Below, piece by piece: positions 33,688 through 49,759 of a DNA stretch of 64,000 nt (within the stretch, counting starts at the first letter, position 1; each line of letters opens with the position of its first letter). This DNA is from Microbacterium hydrocarbonoxydans (lineage in GTDB: Bacteria; Actinomycetota; Actinomycetes; Actinomycetales; Microbacteriaceae): NCBI RefSeq assembly GCF_011752045.1, contig NZ_JAAKXW010000002.1, forward strand, positions 124,001-188,000, in the 5' to 3' direction. Position numbers and translations under genes: made by a program. A model generated the notes under the pieces. The model had not been told where the DNA came from and ran no database searches. It saw only the letters and a list, made by a program, of their open reading frames with translations.

Positions 33688-34865
33688 GATGCGCTCCGCA
33701 TCGACGCCGAGCCTGCCGGCCGCAGCATCTCCCGTCCGACGATGAGTCGCATGATCTCGTTCGTCCCTTCCAGGATCTGATGCACCCGCAGATCACGGAC
33801 GACCTTCTCGATCCCGTAGTCCTGAAGGTACCCGTAGCCGCCGTGCAGCTGAAGGGCCCTGTTGGCGACGTCGAAGCCGGCATCCGTGGCGAACCGCTTG
33901 GCCATCGCACAGCGCATCGTGGCGTCGGGCGCCTTCTCGTCGACGGCCTGCGCGCCGTCGCGGACCATGAGGCGCGCGGCCTGGAGGTCGGTGCGCATGT
34001 CGGCGATCGCGAAGAGGATCGACTGCTTCTCGGCGAGCGGCTCCCCGAACGCGACCCGCTCGTGCACGTACTGCACGGCGCGGTCGAGCGCCCACTGCGC
34101 ACCGCCCAGCGAGCAGGCCGCGATGTTGAGCCGGCCGCCGTTGAGGGCGGACATCGCGATCGCGAAGCCCCTGCCCTCCTCGCCGAGCATGGCGGATGCC
34201 GGCACCCGCACGCCGTCGAGGATGACCTGGCGAGTGGGCTGGGCATGCCAGCCCATCTTCTTCTCAGGGGCGCCGAAGCTCAGGCCCGCGGCGTCGCCGG
34301 GCACGAGGAAGGCACTGATCCCGCGGGCACCCGGCTCCCCGGTGCGCGCCATCACCACGTACACGGCGGCCTCGCCGGCACCGGAGATGAACTGCTTCAC
34401 GCCGGTGAGCAGGTAGTCGTCACCGTCGCGCATGGCGCTGGTGGAGATGTTCGCGGCATCCGATCCCACGCCCGGCTCGGTGAGGCAGTAGCCGCCGAAC
34501 TCCTCCATCGCGGTGAGCTTCGGCAGCCACGCGCCGCGCTGCGCGTCGTCGCCGTAGGTGTCGATCATCCACACGACCATGTTGTGGATCGAGATGTAGG
34601 CGGCGACCGCGGGGTCGCCCTTCGCGAGCTCCTCGAAGATGGCGACGGTGTCGGTGCGGCTGAGTCCGGTGCCGCCGAACTCCTCGCGCACGTAGATGCC
34701 GCCGAGGCCGAGCTCGCCGGCCCGGTGCAGCGACTCCCTCGGGAAGATGTGCTTCTCGTCGCGCTCGAGGGCGTGCGGTGCGAGCTCGGTGTCGGTGAAC
34801 TCCCGGACGGCGGCCAGGATCGCCTCGCGCTCCTCGGCGGTGGTGGTGACGGCGGTCGTTGTCAT
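33684..34865 (-). CDS. acyl-CoA dehydrogenase, probably isobutyryl-CoA dehydrogenase
   Basis: This 393-residue flavoenzyme has the three-domain acyl-CoA dehydrogenase layout. GGYCLTEPGVGSDAANI is the FAD/substrate signature, GVKQFISGAGEAAVYVVMART follows, and HQILEGTNEIMRLIVGREML carries the catalytic Glu in the position used by short/medium-chain enzymes. Flanked by mmsA and mmsB, its substrate is most likely isobutyryl-CoA. It hands electrons to ETF, encoded 3.4 kb away. A 24-base gap separates it from mmsA. Confidence 0.9.
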   Translation of the reverse strand: MTTTAVTTTAEEREAILAAVREFTDTELAPHALERDEKHIFPRESLHRAGELGLGGIYVREEFGGTGLSRTDTVAIFEELAKGDPAVAAYISIHNMVVWMIDTYGDDAQRGAWLPKLTAMEEFGGYCLTEPGVGSDAANISTSAMRDGDDYLLTGVKQFISGAGEAAVYVVMARTGEPGARGISAFLVPGDAAGLSFGAPEKKMGWHAQPTRQVILDGVRVPASAMLGEEGRGFAIAMSALNGGRLNIAACSLGGAQWALDRAVQYVHERVAFGEPLAEKQSILFAIADMRTDLQAARLMVRDGAQAVDEKAPDATMRCAMAKRFATDAGFDVANRALQLHGGYGYLQDYGIEKVVRDLRVHQILEGTNEIMRLIVGREMLRPAGSASMRSAS

Positions 34866-34889
34866 CGTGGTTCCTTGTGAGCGTGGGGA

Positions 34890-36389
<1,500 letters not shown>

Positions 36390-36551
36390 TGTGTGACGTC
36401 CCTCCGTGCCGTCCTTGGCACATTGCCGATGATACTCCGGCATCCGTGCATTTACTAGGACACCCTTGTATCTCACGGCTGAGCGATCGGAACAGCGAAC
36501 CTGGCCGTTCGGCTATTCCCCCACGACCTCACCTCCGGTAGACCTTTACGG

Positions 36552-36569
36552 GTGTGCTGATCAGCGCAC
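36552..36569. promoter_or_regulatory. 18-bp near-perfect palindrome before the M6 protease gene
   Basis: GTGTGCTGATCAGCGCAC, symmetric around TGATCA with one mismatched pair, lies about 55 bases before the protease ATG and downstream of a TAGACC-like box. Candidate operator between the divergent mmsA and protease genes. Confidence 0.4.
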
Positions 36570-36622
36570 AACAACCGCATCGAGGAGGCAACCCTCTCCC
36601 CGACGCGCGCGAAAGGAGAAAC

Positions 36623-39430
36623 ATGTCCAGACGGACTGCTCAGGTACGACGACGTGCCTTGGCGACGACCACTGCGCTCGCGCTGGCGACGACCGGGCTC
36701 GTGACGCTCGGCTCCGGCTCGGCCGCAGCGGCCCCGCCACAGGGAGACGCCGCACCGGCACCGGCCGTGATCGGCGCCGGCGAGTACTACATGAACTATG
36801 TGGCCCCGCGGGCGGAGGGCGCGTTCGAGTCCTCCGACGATGCGGAGGTCACCAGCGGCACCGGCAGAGCCCCGATCGGCGGCGCGGCCCTGGAGCTCGC
36901 GACCAAGACCGACGAGAAGTTCGCCCAGGGCAACCCGATGGCCGCCCGCCAGCTGGCCAAGACCGAGGCCCAGTCCCTCAAGACGGGCAAGAGCCCCAAG
37001 GCCCTGAAGAACTCGAAGACCACCCAGCAGGCGAAGCTGCTCACGATCCTCGTCGAGTTCGACGGCACCGACGACTTCTCCGACGTCCAGGTGCCCACCG
37101 CGTTCGGCGCCACGACCTGCAAGCCCGGCAGCGTGCAGGGACCGACCCTGCACAACAACATCCCCAACCCCGCGGATGCCGCACAGCCGGACAACAACAG
37201 CATGTGGGTGGAGGATTTCTCCTCCGAGCACTACAACAAGATGCTGTTCTCCGAGGAGGGCATCACGGAGCGCGTGCGCACCGACCTCACCGGTCCTGAC
37301 GGGCAGCCCGGCTTCGACATCTCCGGCTACACGATGACGAACATGTACGAGGAGATGTCGCGCGGCGCGTACAGCCTCTCCGGCGAGGCCACGGCGTGGG
37401 TGAAGGTGCCGCACTCCGAGGGCTACTACGGCGCGACGGTCTGCCACCTGAACGACGAGGGCGTGTACGAGGCCGGCGCCGTGCAGGATCAGCAGGGCCA
37501 CCCGGACAACCCGCTCGGCCCCGGCCAGCTGCCGATCGACGCGGTCGCCGCGGTCGCGGCATCCGACCCCGACTTCCCCTGGGCCGACTACGACATCGAG
37601 GACCAGGGCGACCGTGACGGCGACGGCAACGTCTCGGAGCCCGACGGCGTCATCGACCATGTGGTGCTCGTGCACGCCGGCGAGGACAAGTCCGGCGGCG
37701 GCGGCAAGGAGGGCACCTACGCGATCTGGGCGCACTCGTCGGCGGTCGCCGGCGGCGCCACCATCCCCGGCACCGACTTCCAGATCTCGAACTACATCGT
37801 GCAGCCCGAGGACTCCGGCGTCGGCGTGTTCGCGCACGAGTACGGGCACGACCTCGGCCTGCCCGACCTGTACGACACCTCGAACAACGGCAACTCCGAC
37901 GTCGACTTCTGGGACCTCATGAGCTCCGGCTCGCACTCGGGCCCCATCTTCCAGTCGATGCCGACCCACATGGGCCTCTGGGACAAGTGGGTGCTCGGCT
38001 GGGCGGACCCGCAGGTCGTGAACCCGGGCGATGACACCACCACCATCAAGGTGGGCCAGACCTCGCGCCCGAAGAAGGGCACGAAGGACGGCATCAAGGT
38101 CAACCTCCCCGACAAGGTGATCACCCTCGCCGAGCCGCACAGCGGCGAGGAGATGTGGTACTCCGCTGCGGACCAGACCTGGGCGGACGTGCGCCTCACC
38201 CGGACCATCGAGTCGGTGCCCGCCGACGCGAAGTTCTGGATGTGGAACGACTACGTGCTCGAGGAGGACTGGGACTACGGCTTCGTCGAGGTCTCGACCG
38301 ACGGCGGCAGCACCTGGACCGAGCAGAAGATCTACGACGAGGCGGGAACGCTGGTCTCGACGGATGACGGCTACTCCGACCCGAACGGCCGGATGAGCGA
38401 CTACGGCGGCAAGAAGTACGGCCTCACCGGCTCCACCGGCGGCTGGCGCCACGACTATGTCGACCTGACGGCCTATGCGGGTCAGGACATCCAGATCCGC
38501 CTGCGGACGGCGACGGATGCCGGGTTCGAGGAGCGCGGCTGGTTCGCCGACGACTTCGCGCTCACCGGTGCGGGCTCCGAGGTCTGGGCCGACGACGTCG
38601 AGTCCGGCGACAACGGCTGGACCGCGACCGTCGAGACCTGGACCGACACGACCGGCGCCGGCTGGCACCGCGACAGCGGCACGCAGATCAAGGCGCAGTA
38701 CTACCTCGTCGAATGGCGCAACTACGACGGGTTCGACGAGGGCCTGAAGTACGGGTACACGACGACGTACTCCGCCGAGGGCTGGAAGGTCGAGAAGGTG
38801 CCGTACAACGCTCCGGGCGCACTGGTCTGGTACCGCGACACGGCCTACGGCAACGTGAACCACGTCACAGCGAACCTCACCAGCCTGCCGAGCTACGGCG
38901 CGAAGGGCGGTCTGCTCCTGGTGGACAGCCACTTCGACCCGCTGCGCCGCACCGGCGCCGAGGCCGCACTCGACCCGACCACGCTGAAGAATCTCTCCAG
39001 CCGCGCACAGTCGTCGAACGCCGCCTTCGGCCTCGTGCCGACGACGGGGTTCAAGTCCTGCCTCGTCGACGCGTCGTTCGCCAACGAGGCCTGCACCGAG
39101 TTCGCTCCGCAGGCCCCGGTGAGCACCTTCACCGACGACCAGGGCTGGGTCGCCGGCATCGAGGTGCGCGACGGTTCGCTGTTCAACCGCCTGCGCGACG
39201 CCTCGGTGGTCGTTCCCTCTGTGGACGGCGCGCCGTACACCACCCGCGTGGTGAACCCCGACGGCTCCCCGGCGACCGACTACTACGGTCTCGACCTCGG
39301 GTTCACGGTGCTCGGCACCGGCAACCCGGCGGACGCCGGCGTGGGCTACGGCACCGTGATCACGGTGAAGAAGGCGCTGCAGGGCAACACCGCCGCGCTG
39401 ATCGAGGTCACGCCGCCCAAGGCGGGCTGA
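36623..39430 (+). CDS. secreted M6-family metalloprotease (immune inhibitor A-like)
   Basis: This 935-residue zinc protease has an N-terminal signal peptide (basic MSRRTAQVRRR, hydrophobic core, cut near SAAAA-PP at about residue 37). The M6 domain contains VFAHEYGHDLGLPDLYD with zinc ligands His405 and His409 and catalytic Glu406, and DFWDLMSSG as the downstream Met-turn. A beta-rich region with WFADDFALTG and a MAM/jelly-roll-like section follows to the end. The ATG at 36623 is backed by AAAGGAGAA, ruling out the longer frame. It is a secreted peptidase of the InhA type; virulence cannot be inferred. Confidence 0.92.
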   Translation: MSRRTAQVRRRALATTTALALATTGLVTLGSGSAAAAPPQGDAAPAPAVIGAGEYYMNYVAPRAEGAFESSDDAEVTSGTGRAPIGGAALELATKTDEKFAQGNPMAARQLAKTEAQSLKTGKSPKALKNSKTTQQAKLLTILVEFDGTDDFSDVQVPTAFGATTCKPGSVQGPTLHNNIPNPADAAQPDNNSMWVEDFSSEHYNKMLFSEEGITERVRTDLTGPDGQPGFDISGYTMTNMYEEMSRGAYSLSGEATAWVKVPHSEGYYGATVCHLNDEGVYEAGAVQDQQGHPDNPLGPGQLPIDAVAAVAASDPDFPWADYDIEDQGDRDGDGNVSEPDGVIDHVVLVHAGEDKSGGGGKEGTYAIWAHSSAVAGGATIPGTDFQISNYIVQPEDSGVGVFAHEYGHDLGLPDLYDTSNNGNSDVDFWDLMSSGSHSGPIFQSMPTHMGLWDKWVLGWADPQVVNPGDDTTTIKVGQTSRPKKGTKDGIKVNLPDKVITLAEPHSGEEMWYSAADQTWADVRLTRTIESVPADAKFWMWNDYVLEEDWDYGFVEVSTDGGSTWTEQKIYDEAGTLVSTDDGYSDPNGRMSDYGGKKYGLTGSTGGWRHDYVDLTAYAGQDIQIRLRTATDAGFEERGWFADDFALTGAGSEVWADDVESGDNGWTATVETWTDTTGAGWHRDSGTQIKAQYYLVEWRNYDGFDEGLKYGYTTTYSAEGWKVEKVPYNAPGALVWYRDTAYGNVNHVTANLTSLPSYGAKGGLLLVDSHFDPLRRTGAEAALDPTTLKNLSSRAQSSNAAFGLVPTTGFKSCLVDASFANEACTEFAPQAPVSTFTDDQGWVAGIEVRDGSLFNRLRDASVVVPSVDGAPYTTRVVNPDGSPATDYYGLDLGFTVLGTGNPADAGVGYGTVITVKKALQGNTAALIEVTPPKAG

Positions 39431-39450
39431 GACCCGGCACGGTAGCCAAG

Positions 39451-39488
39451 GAGGCGCCGGTCCCGACTCTCGTCGGGGCCGGCGCCTC
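39451..39488. terminator. bidirectional terminator between the protease and amylopullulanase genes
   Basis: 17-bp arms (GAGGCGCCGGTCCCGAC and complement, one mismatch) with a 4-base TCTC loop, 20 bases after one stop and 17 before the other. Confidence 0.85.
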
Positions 39489-39505
39489 TCGCTGCCGAGG
39501 GCCTG

Positions 39506-45502
<5,997 letters not shown>

Positions 45503-45582
45503 GGGGGCTCCCTGGGGGATGGGAGGGCACGGCGACGTGCCCGGATGCTGTGGTGCGAAGCTAGCAGGCTTGGCGCATAGAC

Positions 45583-45596
45583 TGCAAGCGCTTCCA
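45583..45596. promoter_or_regulatory. LacI-type operator 1 of the amylopullulanase promoter
   Basis: TGCAAGCGCTTCCA, with the AAGCGCTT core of LacI/GalR operators. On the minus strand it overlaps a TTGCAG -35, with TAGCTT 18 bases on, so binding would block transcription. Confidence 0.7.
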
Positions 45597-45648
45597 GTAA
45601 CTGCATCCCGAGATCTCGCGTGTGCGACGGCGCATGCCGCTCTCCTTT

Positions 45649-45662
45649 CGCAAGCGTTTCCA
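45649..45662. promoter_or_regulatory. LacI-type operator 2 of the amylopullulanase promoter
   Basis: CGCAAGCGTTTCCA, a second copy sharing GCAAGCG-TTCCAG with operator 1 and centred 66 bases upstream of it, a spacing close to six helical turns that would suit looping. Confidence 0.6.
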
Positions 45663-45827
45663 GGAAGGGAGCGGCGGCTGCCGCGAACGTTCTCCCCGCG
45701 TTCACCTTGCGGACACGTCCGCCGATTACAACTGCAGATGCGCGGACGAAGACTCTGACCGGATCGGGTAGTCACAGCTTCTGCGCTCACGGTGAGCATC
45801 TGCTCCCGTCGCGGTTCCACGCCGCGA

Positions 45828-45859
45828 AGACCCCCGCCGAATCGGGTCGGCGGGGGTCT
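45828..45859. terminator. 13-bp perfect GC-rich hairpin
   Basis: AGACCCCCGCCGA, loop ATCGGG, exact complement. TCCTCTGTT follows on the plus strand. Confidence 0.65.
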
Positions 45860-45880
45860 CCTCTGTTCCGGGGTGGGTGC

Positions 45881-45969
45881 GCCTGCCTCGGCCAAGTGCG
45901 CTTCCCTCGGCCATCTGAGCCGCATCCGGCCGAGGGAGACGTACCCGGCCGAGCGAAGCGCACGCAGGC
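45881..45969. terminator. nested hairpin after the thiolase gene
   Basis: Inner arms TCCCTCGGCC (45903-45912) and complement (45928-45937) lie inside CTCGGCC/GGCCGAG (45887-45893, 45947-45953) and GCCTGC/GCAGGC (45881-45886, 45964-45969). It starts 10 bases past the thiolase stop. Confidence 0.55.
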
Positions 45970-45978
45970 CGGGGCGGG

Positions 45979-47163
45979 TTACAGCCGCTCGACGATCGTG
46001 GCGTTCGCCATGCCGCCGCCCTCGCACATGGTCTGCAGGCCGTAGCGGCCGCCGACCTGTTCGAGGTGGTCGACGAGGGTGCCGAGCAGGCGGGTGCCTG
46101 AGGAGCCGAGCGCGTGGCCGAGGGCGATCGCTCCGCCGCGCGGGTTCAGCTTCGCGGCATCCGCGCCGATCTCCGCCGCCCACGCGAGCGGCACCGAGGC
46201 GAAGGCCTCGTTGACCTCGTACACGTCGAGGTCCTCGATGCCGAGTCCGCTGCGCTCGAGGATGCGGCGCGTCGCGGGGATCGGACCGGTGAGCATCAGG
46301 AGCGGGTCGTCGCCGACGACGGCGAAGGTGTGGAACCGTGCGCGCGGCGTGAGGCCGAGCTCCTCGGCGCGCTCCGCGCTCATCAGCAGCGCGGCCGAGG
46401 CGCCGTCGGTCAGCGGAGAGGAGTTGCCCGGCGTGATCCTCCAGTCGATCTCCGGGAACCGCGCGGCGAGCGCGTCGGTGCGGAACGCAGGCGGCAGTCC
46501 GGCCAGCCCCTCAGCCGTCGTGCCCGCCCTGACGGTCTCATCGGCGACGGCATCCGGCGCCTCGAGCACGCGCACGACGGTCCGGTCGAAGAAGCCGTCC
46601 GCCCAGGCGGATGCCGCGCGGCGGTGCGACTCGGCGGCGTATGCGTCGAGCGCATCGCGGCTGAGGCCCCAGCGCTGGGCGATGAGCTCGGCGGAGACGC
46701 CCTGGTTCACAAGCCCCTGCGGATAGCGCTCCCGCAGCCGCGGCGACATCGGCGACCCGCCGGCGGCGGACGAGCCCAGCGGCACGCGGCTCATCGACTC
46801 GACGCCGCCGACGATCACGGCGTCGTAGGCGCCCGCCATGATCCCCTGCGCCGCGAAGTGCACCGCCTGCTGGCTCGACCCGCACTGCCGGTCGATGGTC
46901 GTCCCCGGCACCGACTCGTCGAAGCCGGCGGCGAGGAGCGCCTGCCGGGCGATGTTGGTCGACTGGTCGCCGACCTGGCTCACGCATCCCAGCAGCACAT
47001 CGTCGATCTGCGCGGACTCCAGGCCGCTGCGCTCGAGGATCGCCGACAGCACCCCCGCCGCGAGATCGACGGGATGCACTCCGGACAGCGCTCCCCCGGA
47101 CTTCCCGCGCCCGACCGGGGTGCGGACGACATCGATCAGGACGGCTTCGCTGCGCGTGCTCAT
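45979..47163 (-). CDS. thiolase (acetyl-CoA C-acyltransferase)
   Basis: This 394-residue thiolase has all catalytic residues: nucleophile Cys in TTIDRQCGSSQQAVHFAAQG, His in LNPRGGAIALGHALGSSGTR, and the second Cys in GLQTMCEGGGMANATIV. VYEVNEAFASVPLAW supplies the Asn-Glu pair. It cleaves or forms 3-ketoacyl-CoA; similar actinobacterial enzymes act in fatty-acid or steroid side-chain breakdown. The frame extends upstream, but ATG 47163 gives the usual start (MSTRSEAVLIDVVRTPVGRGK). GAAAAT lies 6 bases before it. Confidence 0.92.
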   Translation of the reverse strand: MSTRSEAVLIDVVRTPVGRGKSGGALSGVHPVDLAAGVLSAILERSGLESAQIDDVLLGCVSQVGDQSTNIARQALLAAGFDESVPGTTIDRQCGSSQQAVHFAAQGIMAGAYDAVIVGGVESMSRVPLGSSAAGGSPMSPRLRERYPQGLVNQGVSAELIAQRWGLSRDALDAYAAESHRRAASAWADGFFDRTVVRVLEAPDAVADETVRAGTTAEGLAGLPPAFRTDALAARFPEIDWRITPGNSSPLTDGASAALLMSAERAEELGLTPRARFHTFAVVGDDPLLMLTGPIPATRRILERSGLGIEDLDVYEVNEAFASVPLAWAAEIGADAAKLNPRGGAIALGHALGSSGTRLLGTLVDHLEQVGGRYGLQTMCEGGGMANATIVERL

Positions 47164-47333
47164 GCGTCCATTTTCACGCCGTCCTTCGCGCGGGGCTCCG
47201 ATTCCGGTCGGAACGGGCTCCTCGCGCCTGCGCGGCGCCCGCACGAAATAGAATCGAAGCCGCGCCGCACCCCGGCGCACCCCGTCCCATCGGTGCGCCC
47301 GCGATCCGGTCGCCCCTTCTCCGAGGACCCGCC

Positions 47334-47921
47334 ATGTCCAGCGAACCCATCACCGTGTCCATCCGCCGCGAGGTCGACCCCCAGCACATCGCCGAGGCGA
47401 CGGCCTGGGTGCAGACCGGGGTGAACCTCGCGCACCGGCATCCCGGATTCCTCGGCTCCGGCTGGGTGCGCGACGGAGAGGACTCGCACGTCTGGCACAT
47501 GCTCTACCGGTTCGCCGACGAGGAGACGCTCGAGGCCTGGGAGCGCTCCGGCGAGCGGGAGTGGTGGCTGTCGATGGGCGAGGGGTTCGTGCGCAGCGAG
47601 CGGACGAAGCGGCGCACGGGCATCGAGGGCTGGTTCGACGAGCCGACGACAGACACCATCACCCTGCCCCGCGGCGATGGCACGACCACGACGATGTCGG
47701 TGGTCCGCACGCCGCCCCGGTGGAAGCAGGCCGTGTCGATCTGGCTGGGGTTCTTCCCTGTGAACCTCGCGTTCACGTACGCGATGAGCCCGGTGCCGGG
47801 ATGGGATGCGCTGCCGATCTGGCTTCGCGTGCTCGCCACCACGGTCGTCCTCACGCCGATCATGACGTACTGGGTGCTGCCCCGGGTCACCCGGTCGCTG
47901 AAGGACTGGCTGGCGCGCTGA
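47334..47921 (+). CDS. ABM-domain membrane protein (COG3224 type)
   Basis: This 195-residue protein has an N-terminal antibiotic-biosynthesis-monooxygenase-like ferredoxin fold (residues 5-100: ITVSIRREVDPQHIAEATAWVQTGVNLAHRHPGFLGSGWVR, YRFADEETLEAWERSGEREWWL) and two C-terminal membrane helices (about 130-150 and 160-182). This architecture is that of the COG3224 family, whose function is unknown; heme or quinone chemistry is known for other ABM proteins. It is divergent from the thiolase and convergent with the LysR gene. Confidence 0.85.
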   Translation: MSSEPITVSIRREVDPQHIAEATAWVQTGVNLAHRHPGFLGSGWVRDGEDSHVWHMLYRFADEETLEAWERSGEREWWLSMGEGFVRSERTKRRTGIEGWFDEPTTDTITLPRGDGTTTTMSVVRTPPRWKQAVSIWLGFFPVNLAFTYAMSPVPGWDALPIWLRVLATTVVLTPIMTYWVLPRVTRSLKDWLAR

Positions 47922-47924
47922 CCC

Positions 47925-48824
47925 TCACCAGGCGCTGACGGCGTCGCGCAGCATCCGCTCGACGGCCGCGACCTCCTCGGTGAGCGGGCCGGGCCTCCGG
48001 ACGACGTGCAGCGTGTTGATCGGCGGATCGTCCGTCGGCCTCAGCACCGTGAGCCTGCCGTCGTCGAGCTCGCCGGCGATGAGATAGCTCGGCAGCACGG
48101 TGATTCCGGCTCCGGCGACGGCGGCGGCGGCGAGCGCGCGCAGGTCCGGCGCGATGAGCGCCGGCTCTCGATCGAGACGGATGCCGAACACGTGCCGCCA
48201 GTACCGCCGCAGGATCGGGAGGTCCTGCGCGTAGGCGAGCAGCGGCAGGTGCTCGATGTCCGCGGGCGGCAGGCCGCGCGACGGCGCGACGCCGAGCGAG
48301 GGCGCTGCCACGAGGACGAACTCCTCGTCGCAGAGAGCGGATGCGGGCAGCGCACGTCCGCGCGGGCGCACCGCCGAGACGACGACGTCGAGGCTCCCCG
48401 CGCGCAGCTGGGCGAGGAGATCGTCGGCGAGTCCGGTGGTCACGGTGAGGCGCAGGCCGTCGGCCACTGCGGGAGCGATGGAGGGCACCCCGACCCTGGC
48501 GAGGAACTCGGCGGCGCCGCCGAGGCGCACCGCAGGCTGCGGCCCTGCGGATGCCGTGCCGACGGCCGCGGCGAGCGCGTCCAGCGGATCGGCCACCCGC
48601 TCGGCGAGCTCATCGGCGCGGGAGGTGGGACGGATGCCGCGCGGGAGGCGGACGAACAGCGGCTCGCCGATGCTGCGCTCCAGCGCCTGGAGCTGGGTCG
48701 TGACCGAGGACTGGGCGAGGCCGAGCATCCGCGCCGCAGCCGACACGGAGCCCGCCCGGTACGCGGCGAGGAAGGTCCGCCACAGCGCCACGTCCTGCAA
48801 TCCATCGGAATTCCGATCGCTCAC
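47925..48824 (-). CDS. LysR-family transcriptional regulator
   Basis: This 299-residue regulator has the LysR winged helix (WRTFLAAYRAGSVSAAARMLGLAQSSVTTQLQALERSIGEPLFVRLPRGIRPT) at residues 12-66 and the periplasmic-binding-like effector domain to about 290. It is divergent from the DJ-1/PfpI gene, its probable target. TACATT lies 6 bases before the GTG, and a perfect ATCGGAATTCCGAT palindrome covers its first codons, consistent with autoregulation. The effector is unknown. Confidence 0.92.
   Translation of the reverse strand: MSDRNSDGLQDVALWRTFLAAYRAGSVSAAARMLGLAQSSVTTQLQALERSIGEPLFVRLPRGIRPTSRADELAERVADPLDALAAAVGTASAGPQPAVRLGGAAEFLARVGVPSIAPAVADGLRLTVTTGLADDLLAQLRAGSLDVVVSAVRPRGRALPASALCDEEFVLVAAPSLGVAPSRGLPPADIEHLPLLAYAQDLPILRRYWRHVFGIRLDREPALIAPDLRALAAAAVAGAGITVLPSYLIAGELDDGRLTVLRPTDDPPINTLHVVRRPGPLTEEVAAVERMLRDAVSAW
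48804..48817. promoter_or_regulatory. 14-bp palindrome at the LysR start
   Basis: ATCGGAATTCCGAT is perfect, and ATCGGAAT recurs at 48836-48843 between the divergent genes, giving a three-half-site arrangement that suits a LysR tetramer. Confidence 0.5.
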
Positions 48825-48830
48825 ATCGCC

Positions 48831-48836
48831 AATGTA
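48831..48836 (-). promoter_or_regulatory. -10 box of the lysR gene (leaderless type)
   Basis: TACATT on the minus strand, 6 bases before the GTG at 48824. Confidence 0.5.
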
Positions 48837-48899
48837 TCGGAATCACTCTTCTCGACGACGGGTTCTCCTCGGTGTATCTCGACAGCATTGGAGCACCAC

Positions 48900-49565
48900 A
48901 TGTCCACCGTCCTCTTCGTCGTCACCGGCGCCCGCACCTGGACCCTCAGCGACGGCACCGCCCACCCCACCGGCTACTGGGCCGAGGAGCTGCTCGCGCC
49001 CTACCGGCTGCTGACCGACGCCGGTCACGACGTCGCCTTCGCCACCCCCGGCGGCGTCGCTCCCGTGGTCGACGCCGGCAGCCTCGCGGAGGGCGATGCC
49101 GACGCGATCGCCGCGATCCCCGGCCTCGCAGCGCCGCTCACGCTCGCCGACATCGATCCCGCCGCCTACGACGCGGTGTACTACCCCGGCGGGCACGGTC
49201 CGATGCAGGACCTCGCGACGGATGCCGATTCCGCGGCCCTCATCACCGCCACCGTCGAGGCCGGCCGGCCGCTGGCCGCCGTCTGCCACGGTCTCGCGGC
49301 TCTCCTGCCCGCACGCACCGCCGCGGGCCGGCCGATCGTCGCCGGCCGGCGCATCACCGGCTTCTCCGACGAGGAGGAGCGCATCGGCGGCCTGGCCGAC
49401 CGCGCCCCCTTCCTCCTCGAGTCCTCGCTGCGCGAGCTCGGCGCCGACATCGTGGTGGCCGAGCCGTGGAGCGACCACACGGTGGTCGACGGCCTGCTCA
49501 TCACCGGTCAGAACCCGCAGTCCTCGGCGTCCGCCGCGGCCGCGCTGCTCGCCATCCTGGCCTGA
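48900..49565 (+). CDS. DJ-1/PfpI-family class I glutamine amidotransferase-like protein
   Basis: This 221-residue protein has the DJ-1/PfpI fold: YDAVYYPGGHGPMQDLATD forms the oxyanion part, and LAAVCHGLAALLPAR carries the nucleophile Cys in the nucleophile elbow, with the following His. RITGFSDEEERIGGL and the final DGLLITGQNPQSS match the subgroup annotated as Hsp31-like or intracellular protease. The ATG is preceded by GGAG. Divergent from the LysR gene, it is probably induced by electrophile or oxidative stress, though nothing here proves it. Confidence 0.9.
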   Translation: MSTVLFVVTGARTWTLSDGTAHPTGYWAEELLAPYRLLTDAGHDVAFATPGGVAPVVDAGSLAEGDADAIAAIPGLAAPLTLADIDPAAYDAVYYPGGHGPMQDLATDADSAALITATVEAGRPLAAVCHGLAALLPARTAAGRPIVAGRRITGFSDEEERIGGLADRAPFLLESSLRELGADIVVAEPWSDHTVVDGLLITGQNPQSSASAAAALLAILA

Positions 49566-49588
49566 CGCGGCGCGGTCGTCTCCTCCGC

Positions 49589-49730
49589 GGTCGTTGAGCG
49601 ACGCCTCGACTCGCTTCGCTCGCTCAGTGCGGGTATCCACGAGTCGAAACGCCCCTTCAGTGAACACGACCCGAGGTCATGTATCTGAAGGGGCGTTTCG
49701 TCTCGTCGCTGCGCTCCTCGCTCAACGACC
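49589..49730. terminator. long imperfect palindrome between convergent genes
   Basis: Inner 20-base arms (49641-49660 and 49685-49704, GAGTCGAAACGCCCCTTCAG, one mismatch) carry a 24-base loop. Outer arms GGTCGTTGAGCGA (49589-49601) and complement (49718-49730) close it. It separates the DJ-1 and GH43 genes. Confidence 0.7.
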
Positions 49731-49759
49731 GGCGAGCGATGCGCGCCGCAGGATCGCGT

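Larger units (their letters stand above)
45503..45978. other. 476-base intergenic region between amylopullulanase and thiolase
   Basis: No gene fits here. From left to right it holds the amylopullulanase promoter with two LacI-type operators (45583-45596 and 45649-45662), a stretch that can fold through GCAGATGC/GCATCTGC (45734-45741 with 45796-45803), a strong 13-bp hairpin (45828-45859), and nested inverted repeats after the thioesterase-side gene end, i.e. after the thiolase stop. A small RNA ending at the 45828 hairpin is possible but has no promoter I would defend. Confidence 0.6.

Noticed and set aside
45796..45835. A tRNA-like T-arm (CGCGG-TTCCACG-CCGCG) in the intergenic region
   Set aside because: The loop lacks the conserved purine-A pair, and no anticodon arm, D-arm or matching acceptor strand can be placed upstream.
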